From NCBI GenBank assembly GCA_963674685.2, contig CAXXWT010000002.1, positions 1,407,716 to 1,471,715 on the forward strand: a DNA stretch of 64,000 bases. The letters run 5' to 3'. This document shows positions 59,032 to 64,000 of the stretch, one piece after another. Made by a program: the position numbers and the translations under genes. The notes under the pieces were generated by a model. The model ran no database searches, was not told the DNA's origin, and saw nothing but the letters and a program-made list of their open reading frames with translations. Numbering within the stretch: the first letter of the stretch is position 1; each line of letters starts with the position of its first letter. Source of the stretch: G963674685 sp963674685 (lineage in GTDB: Bacteria > Lernaellota > Lernaellaia > JACKCT01).

Positions 59032-60093
59032 TCAGGATTTTTCGATCAGTTTTCCGGCGGCGTTTTCCAGAATATGCACGCCCATAACGAGCATCCTGAA
59101 TTTCTCGTTCGTCGTTTGCCCGTGAAAGAAGCGATAATAAATCTGCTGCGCGATCACCGCCAGGCGAAAGTATCCGAAGCATAAATGCCAGTCGAATTTC
59201 TCGATAGACCGGCCCGATTTTTCGCTGTAGCGCTCGGCCATCTCATCGCGCGTCATGGCGCCGGGCATGGTCGTGGGCAAAAGGCGCATCAACTGCGTTT
59301 CCGGCGGATCATCCGCTTGAATCCAGTAAGCCAGGGAGTTGCCCAGATCCATCAGCGGATCGCCGACGGTCGCCATCTCCCAGTCGAGAACGGCGATGAT
59401 ACGCATGGGGTCGTGCGTGTCGAGCACCACGTTATCGAAGCGGTAATCGTTGTGGATGATCGTCGGCCGGTCCGTGTCCGGGGGCATTTCATCCGCCAGC
59501 CACTCCATGACCCGCTCGAAATCCGGCGCGTCGGGAGTGCGCGCTTTGCGGTATCGCTTACTCCATCCTTCCACCTGCCGGCGCACGTATCCGGCCGGCT
59601 TGCCGAAATCCCCCAGACCCGCTTTTGCGTAATCAATGCCGTGCAATTCCAGGTGCACGTCCAGGAGTTTTTCGCAAAGCCTGCGCGCATGATCCTCGCT
59701 AAAAGAAAGCCCTTCGGGCAAATCCTTTCGCAGAATAATCCCGCGCACGCGTTCCATGATATAAAACGGCGAGCCGATCACCGACTCATCATCGCAATAC
59801 GCGAAAACCTGCGGGCAGTATGGAAATACAGGTTTGAGACGTTTTTGAATCGTGTATTCCCGGTTCATGTCGTGCGCGGTGGCGGCCTTCGTCCCGAAAG
59901 GTGGTCGGCGCAGCACGAATTCCCTGTCGTCCACGCGCAGCAGATAGGTCAGATTGGAATACCCGCTGGGAAATTGCCCGACTTCCAGGGCGCCCGACAG
60001 CCCGGGAATTTGATCTTTTAAAAAGACCTCGACTTTCGCCGCGTCCAGTTCGTCGCCCTTGCGCACGCTTTTCGCCTTGTCGATCAGATCCAT
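59032..60093 (-). CDS. APH-family phosphotransferase (ACAD10/11-like kinase)
   Basis: 353 residues. GYSNLTYLLRVDDREFVLRR (nucleotide-binding loop and Lys region), PFYIMERVRG, catalytic IIHNDYRFDNVVLD (Asp in HNDYRFDN) and VLDWEMATVGDPLMDLGNSL (DWE) are those of the aminoglycoside-phosphotransferase-like family that forms the kinase part of ACAD10/ACAD11 and LvaA. Those enzymes phosphorylate 4-hydroxyacyl-CoA. The acyl-CoA dehydrogenase gene just upstream in the same operon supports that role over antibiotic resistance. Confidence 0.87.
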   Translation of the reverse strand: MDLIDKAKSVRKGDELDAAKVEVFLKDQIPGLSGALEVGQFPSGYSNLTYLLRVDDREFVLRRPPFGTKAATAHDMNREYTIQKRLKPVFPYCPQVFAYCDDESVIGSPFYIMERVRGIILRKDLPEGLSFSEDHARRLCEKLLDVHLELHGIDYAKAGLGDFGKPAGYVRRQVEGWSKRYRKARTPDAPDFERVMEWLADEMPPDTDRPTIIHNDYRFDNVVLDTHDPMRIIAVLDWEMATVGDPLMDLGNSLAYWIQADDPPETQLMRLLPTTMPGAMTRDEMAERYSEKSGRSIEKFDWHLCFGYFRLAVIAQQIYYRFFHGQTTNEKFRMLVMGVHILENAAGKLIEKS

Positions 60094-60111
60094 GATTTTC
60101 TCCTGTAGCGC

Positions 60112-61320
60112 CTACTGAACCTTTTTACCTTCGTATTCTTTGAGGATCTTTTTGGCCAGCGAGACTTTGTGGACTTCGTCGGCGCCGTCGTAGATTCTCG
60201 CCGCGCGTTCGTGGCGATAGAAAAAGGCCAGGATCGTATCGTCGGTCATGCCCAGGCCGCCGTGCACTTGCAAAGCCCTGTCCACGACCTTTTGCATGAC
60301 GCCCGCCACGAAAAACTTGATCATGCTGATGTCGTGACGCGCGGCTTTGGCTCCTTGCGTTTCAATTTTCCATGCCGCCTGCAGAGTCATAAGGCGCGCG
60401 GCCATGATGTCCGCCGCGCTTTCGGAAATCCAGGTCTGCACCACCTGCTTGCTTTGCAGCGTCCGTCCGTCGGGACCGATGATCCGCTTGCGCGCCCTGT
60501 CGCACATCAAATCGTAAGCCCTTTTGCAGACGCCCAGCCAGCGCATGCAGTGATGGATGCGCCCCGGCCCGAGGCGGTCCTGCGCGATGGCGAAACCGAA
60601 TCCCTCGCCGCCCAGGAGGTTCGACTGCGGGACGCGGCAGGATTGAAACAGCACTTCGCCGTGGCTGAAATAATCGTCCCCGGCGTGGCCCATCACCGGG
60701 ATGTTGCGCACCAGGTTAAAGCCCGGATTGTCCGTGGGCACGATGATCATGCTGGCGCGAAGGTGCGGCGGCGCGTCGGGAGTCGTGACCGCCATGGCGA
60801 TGGCGAAAGCGCTGCCGTCGGCGCCGGTGGTGTACCATTTGTGACCGCTTATCACGTAGTCGCTTCCGTCTTTGACCGCGGTCGTTTCCAGCATCACCGG
60901 ATTGGAGCCGGGCATGTCCACTTCGGTCATGGCAAAGCAGCTTCGGATGTCGCCATTAATGAGCGGGCGAAGATATTTCTCTTTTTGCTCGTCGGTGCCG
61001 TAGAGGTGGAGAATCTCCGCGTTGCCCGCGTCCGGCGCCTGGCATCCGAAAACGTAATGACCCAGCGGCGTGCGTCCCAGGGCTTCGGACACGAGGGCGT
61101 GTTCCGTCAGGTCCAGGCCCATGCCGCCGTACTCTTTCGGAAAGTTCGGCGCCCAAAGCTCCATCTGCTTGACCGTCTTTCGCTTCTCTTTAAGGACCGG
61201 AAGCATTTCGCGAAAAGACTTCACCGCGAATTCGGGCTCCAGCGGAATCAGCTCCTTGTCCACGAATTCGTCGATCATCTCCAGGACGGTCTGCATTTTT
61301 TCGGATATGGAAAAATCCAT
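60112..61320 (-). CDS. Acyl-CoA dehydrogenase
   Basis: 402 residues. SCFAMTEVDMPGSNPVML, YVISGHKWYTTGADGSAFAIAM and ALQVHGGLGMTDDTILAFFY are the FAD- and substrate-binding signatures. It oxidises an acyl-CoA and passes electrons to ETF. The layout matches ACAD10/11-type dehydrogenases. Eighteen bases upstream of the kinase gene, and divergent from the ETF genes across 78 bases. Confidence 0.93.
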   Translation of the reverse strand: MDFSISEKMQTVLEMIDEFVDKELIPLEPEFAVKSFREMLPVLKEKRKTVKQMELWAPNFPKEYGGMGLDLTEHALVSEALGRTPLGHYVFGCQAPDAGNAEILHLYGTDEQKEKYLRPLINGDIRSCFAMTEVDMPGSNPVMLETTAVKDGSDYVISGHKWYTTGADGSAFAIAMAVTTPDAPPHLRASMIIVPTDNPGFNLVRNIPVMGHAGDDYFSHGEVLFQSCRVPQSNLLGGEGFGFAIAQDRLGPGRIHHCMRWLGVCKRAYDLMCDRARKRIIGPDGRTLQSKQVVQTWISESAADIMAARLMTLQAAWKIETQGAKAARHDISMIKFFVAGVMQKVVDRALQVHGGLGMTDDTILAFFYRHERAARIYDGADEVHKVSLAKKILKEYEGKKVQ

Positions 61321-61398
61321 TTTGGCTCCCGGGCTTTTTTAAGGCTATAGTGCGTGGTCGAATCGTGCGATGGCTTAACGACTCTTCAAAAGAGAATT

Positions 61399-62172
61399 AT
61401 GCGGATACTCGTTTGCGTCAAGCAGATCATCGATCCCGACGGAATTCGCCTGAAAAGTGATTCCGCCGGCGCGGCGCCTCGGTTTGCCGGCGAAAAGCGC
61501 ATGAACCGCTACGACGCCTTCGCCCTGGAAAGCGCGCTTCGGATCAAGGATAAATTTCCCGATACTCAAATTTGCGCCGTTACGCTGGGGCCGAAGACCT
61601 GCGCGCAGGTTTTGATCCGGGCCATGGGAATGGGCGCGGGCAGCGGCGTGCTTTTGGCGACCGATGATTTCGAAGAGCCTGAAGAAGTCGGCCCCGCCGC
61701 CGATTTCATCGCCGCATATTTGATGAATCATCCTTACGACCTCGTTCTCACCGGCGCCATGTCGGAAGACCGCATGCGCGGCGAGACCGGACCGCGAATC
61801 GCCGCGCTGGCGGATTTGCCCTACGTGGGCTCCGTCGTCGATCTGGAATTTGAGCAAAACAAACTGCGCGCAAAACGGGAAATCGAAGGCGGCGTCAGGG
61901 AACATTTCGAATTGGAGTTGCCGGCGGTCGTCGCCGTGCAAAGCCATGAGCGCGAACCCCGCTATCCCGCCTTGTCGCGCCTGATGCGGGCAAAAAAGCG
62001 GGGCGTGGAAATTATCGAAGCCGCCGATCCGGACGGTCAAAAAGCAAAGCCGCGCAGGGCGAATTTCATCGCGCCTTTAAGGCAAAGAAGCACGGAATTT
62101 CTCCAGGGCGACGCGCGCGAAAAGGCAAAGCGGCTTACGGAAATTCTCCGCCGGCGGGGCGTGTTGCAATGA
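61399..62172 (+). CDS. etfB: Electron transfer flavoprotein beta subunit
   Basis: 257 residues from ATG 61399 (MRILVCVKQIIDPDGIRLKS), not the GTG 15 codons upstream. NRYDAFALESALRIKD, LTGAMSEDRMRGETGPRIAA and ELPAVVAVQSHEREPRYPAL SRLMRAKKR are characteristic. It takes electrons from acyl-CoA dehydrogenases, consistent with the divergent neighbour. Its stop overlaps the etfA start (ATGA). Confidence 0.95.
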   Translation: MRILVCVKQIIDPDGIRLKSDSAGAAPRFAGEKRMNRYDAFALESALRIKDKFPDTQICAVTLGPKTCAQVLIRAMGMGAGSGVLLATDDFEEPEEVGPAADFIAAYLMNHPYDLVLTGAMSEDRMRGETGPRIAALADLPYVGSVVDLEFEQNKLRAKREIEGGVREHFELELPAVVAVQSHEREPRYPALSRLMRAKKRGVEIIEAADPDGQKAKPRRANFIAPLRQRSTEFLQGDAREKAKRLTEILRRRGVLQ

Positions 62173-63971
62173 ATGAAATCAAAGCCGTCGGCGTTGTGGT
62201 GGAGCATTTTGACGGGCGCATACGCCCCGTTTCTTACGAGGCCGCCGCGTGCGCGCTTAAGCTTGCGCGGCTTGCCGGATCGCCTGTTATGGCCGTTGTG
62301 CCCGGCGATGATCCGAAAGATTTGGCGCGGGTATTTGCAAAAGCAAGCGGATTTAAAACGCTGGCGCTGAAAGGCGGAGGACTCGATAACTGGCGCGCAG
62401 GCTCCTGGCGGGCAATCAAGGAAGCTTTATTCGACACGCACCAAATCGGCGGGCTAGTCGCGGCAAATACGGTGCGCGCGTCCGAGTGCGTGCATTATCT
62501 GGCGGCTCTGTGTGAATCACGAGCTGTTGCAGGAGTGGAGGCGATCGAGGAAGCGGAAGATGGACTGCGTCTGCGGCGTTCGGTTTTCGGCTCGAAGCTT
62601 ATTGAGTTATTGTCCGGACCACGCACAGCCGGGGGCGGCTGTGCCACACACGCTGTGGTTGACGAAGATGATACAACTGGCGGCGGATCCGCTACGCACG
62701 CTGCGGCTGGTGAACATGATATTGATGAAGACGCATGTACTAAACGCTCTAAGGCTGGCGAAGATAATGCGGCAGGAGAACAAACTTTGGCCCAGGCGCC
62801 AGACAAAGATGAGACATCAGGAGAGCACACTTTCGACCGGGAGCGTCGTGTGTGGCACAGCCGCCCTCGGCTGTGCAGGACGCGCTCTGCGGCTGGTGAA
62901 CATGATATTGATGAAGACGCATGTACTAAACGCTCTAAGGCTGGCGAAGATAATGCGGCAGGAGAACAAACTTTGGCCCAGGCGCCAGACAAAGATGAGA
63001 CATCAGGAGAGCACACTTTCGACCGGGAGCGTCGTGTGTGGCACAGCCGCCCTCGGCTGTGCAGGACGCGCTCTGCGACTGGCGAAGATAATATTGATGA
63101 AGACGCATGTACTAAACGCTCTAAGGCTGGCGAAGATAATGCGGCAGGAGAACAAACTTTGGCCCAGGCGCCAGACAAAGATGAGACATCAGGAGAGCAC
63201 ACTTTCGACCGGGAGCGTCGTGTGTGGCACAGCCGCCCTCGGCTGTGCAGGACGCGCTCTGCGGCTGGTGAACATGATATTGATGAAGACGCATGTACTA
63301 AACGCTCTAAGGCTGGCGAAGATAATGCGGCAGGAGAACAAACTTTGGCCCAGGCGCCAGACAAAGATGAGACATCAGGAGAGCACACTTTCGACCGGGA
63401 GCGTCGTGTGTGGCACAGCCGCCCTCGGCTGTGCAGGACGCGCTCTGCGGCTGGTGAAAATCCGTATTTCATTCTCACGCAGCCGGGGGCTTTTGCGGCT
63501 TCGGAGTTAATGCCTGAAAAGCCCGGCGAAGTCATCGAGATGAACGTCGGCGCCGGTCCGCCCGGAGTGCGTTTGCTGAAAAAAGAATCCGGCGCGGCAG
63601 GCGACGCGGCGCTTGCGCGGGCGGATGTGATCGTAGCCGCCGGGCGAGGCATCGGCAAAAAGGAAAATCTGGTTTTGATCCAAAAACTCGCCGCGAAGTT
63701 TTCGGGAAGCGCCGTGGGCGCCTCGCGTCCGATCTGCGACGCCGGATGGCTGCCGTACAACCGGCAGGTGGGGCAGACCGGCGCAACCGTCACGCCGAAG
63801 CTGTACATCGCCTGCGGCATTTCCGGCTCCACGCAGCACGTCGCGGGTATGCGCGGATCGGAGTTTGTCGTCGCCGTCAATACGGATCCCGACGCCGCCA
63901 TTTTCAAGCACGCCGACGTGGGCGTCATTGAAGATTTTAAGGTATTAATTTCCGCATTGGATGAGATTTAG
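62169..63971 (+). CDS. etfA: Electron transfer flavoprotein alpha subunit with tandem-repeat insertion
   Basis: 600 residues against a usual ~320. Residues 1-150 are the N-terminal domain (NEIKAVGVVVEHFDGRIRPV, VFGSKLIELLSG) and residues about 431-600 the rest, including the FAD domain VGASRPICDAGWLPYNRQVG, GISGSTQHVAGMRG and AVNTDPDAAIFKHADVGVIEDF. In between lie about 280 extra residues, most of them four near-identical 62-residue units (about 178-425), such as AGEHDIDEDACTKRSKAGED and RERRVWHSRPRLCRTRSA. They fall in a loop between two strands of domain I. Everything stays in frame, so the protein may still fold with a large disordered loop. Confidence 0.9.
   Translation: MNEIKAVGVVVEHFDGRIRPVSYEAAACALKLARLAGSPVMAVVPGDDPKDLARVFAKASGFKTLALKGGGLDNWRAGSWRAIKEALFDTHQIGGLVAANTVRASECVHYLAALCESRAVAGVEAIEEAEDGLRLRRSVFGSKLIELLSGPRTAGGGCATHAVVDEDDTTGGGSATHAAAGEHDIDEDACTKRSKAGEDNAAGEQTLAQAPDKDETSGEHTFDRERRVWHSRPRLCRTRSAAGEHDIDEDACTKRSKAGEDNAAGEQTLAQAPDKDETSGEHTFDRERRVWHSRPRLCRTRSATGEDNIDEDACTKRSKAGEDNAAGEQTLAQAPDKDETSGEHTFDRERRVWHSRPRLCRTRSAAGEHDIDEDACTKRSKAGEDNAAGEQTLAQAPDKDETSGEHTFDRERRVWHSRPRLCRTRSAAGENPYFILTQPGAFAASELMPEKPGEVIEMNVGAGPPGVRLLKKESGAAGDAALARADVIVAAGRGIGKKENLVLIQKLAAKFSGSAVGASRPICDAGWLPYNRQVGQTGATVTPKLYIACGISGSTQHVAGMRGSEFVVAVNTDPDAAIFKHADVGVIEDFKVLISALDEI
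62623..62644. repeat. Perfect 22-bp palindromic hairpin, founding copy
   Basis: GCACAGCCG, gggg loop, CGGCTGTGC; also recurs in each 186-bp unit (62855, 63041, 63227, 63413). This copy sits just before the array with its flanks (ccacacacgctg) in inverted orientation relative to the others. REP-like element. Confidence 0.85.
62701..63444 (+). repeat. Four tandem 186-bp repeats inside etfA
   Basis: Units start at 62701, 62887, 63073 and 63259, period 186 exactly, with a few substitutions at the start of unit three (gcgactggcgaagataat in place of gcggctggtgaacatgat). Each unit holds the hairpin GCACAGCCG-4 bases-CGGCTGTGC. A partial fifth unit follows at 63445. 186 is a multiple of three, so the frame is kept. 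Confidence 0.97.
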
Positions 63972-64000
63972 ATATTTATAAAAAATCTGATCTCGATCAA

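Noticed and set aside
62512..63510. Alternative plus frame through the etfA repeats
   Set aside because: It has no start context and no homology outside the repeats; the EtfA frame is continuous with conserved sequence on both sides.

Overview
The window is a 64 kb, gene-dense, moderately GC-rich piece of a bacterial chromosome. Several things point to a Gram-negative cell: many lipobox signal peptides, an outer-membrane-like barrel protein, a type II pseudopilin and a TolQ/ExbB protein. The order parA-parB-bactofilin-(antiporter)-atpF'-atpF-atpH-atpA-atpG-atpD-atpC, with atpB/atpE absent, resembles the origin-proximal region of deltaproteobacterial lineages (Desulfobacterota, Myxococcota and uncultured relatives). 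An unusual hallmark is a set of lipoproteins whose mature N-terminus, or in one case the C-terminal half, is a long Asp-rich (DDD/DDDT/DDDA) linker. I cannot place the genome more precisely from sequence alone. I recognised no rRNA, tRNA or CRISPR array.

Layout. 1-3.1 kb: end of a metallophosphatase gene, then an AT-rich polytopic lipoprotein gene enclosed by long imperfect inverted repeats. 3.1-7.2 kb: an indolepyruvate oxidoreductase alpha subunit fused to a GltD-like flavoprotein, followed by its gamma/beta subunit. 7.2-12.9 kb: a decayed mobile-element-like gene, a patatin-like lipase, a B12-binding radical SAM enzyme, an SGNH-like hydrolase and a poly-Asp lipoprotein with a formylglycine-generating-enzyme fold. 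13-18.4 kb: a P-loop ATPase, a pseudopilin, a type III polyketide synthase, an enoyl-CoA hydratase, greA and a lipoprotein. 18.7-23.3 kb: a second B12-radical SAM enzyme, an ArsA/Get3-type ATPase, a coiled-coil membrane protein, a Nudix hydrolase and a small membrane protein. 23.3-26.9 kb: a repeat-rich accessory stretch with two poly-Asp lipoproteins, a frameshifted sensor remnant, IS-like ends and an orphan ExbB/TolQ, bounded by a 39-bp direct repeat. 26.9-37.3 kb: the conserved partition/cytoskeleton/ATP synthase block. 37.3-44.3 kb: a poly-Asp lipoprotein phosphoesterase, a barrel protein, a transaldolase, a peptide-type ABC substrate-binding lipoprotein and a lipoprotein gene flanked by two versions of the end of that substrate-binding gene. 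44.3-46.1 kb: a PaeR7I/XhoI-like restriction-modification pair. 46.1-52 kb: a receiver-DUF4388-DnaJ-TPR protein, TPR and secreted proteins and an Fe-S protein. 52-55.8 kb: an AAA ATPase-subtilase pair with its own promoter and palindromic operator, a likely defence or regulated-proteolysis module. 55.8-64 kb: a membrane cytochrome c protein, a Ycf46/FtsH-like AAA ATPase, a VOC protein, an APH-like kinase with an acyl-CoA dehydrogenase, and divergent etfB-etfA.

The clearest anomalies are three. First, etfA carries an in-frame insertion of about 280 codons built from four 186-bp tandem repeats, each holding a perfect 22-bp hairpin. Second, the AAA-subtilase operon has an operator-like palindrome next to its promoter, and the ATPase has a C-terminal helix-turn-helix. 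Third, there is a network of repeats (inverted, direct and shared poly-Asp linker DNA) around the lipoprotein genes. Metabolically, the acyl-CoA dehydrogenase, kinase, ETF and indolepyruvate oxidoreductase suggest oxidation of acyl-CoA and amino-acid-derived carbon.
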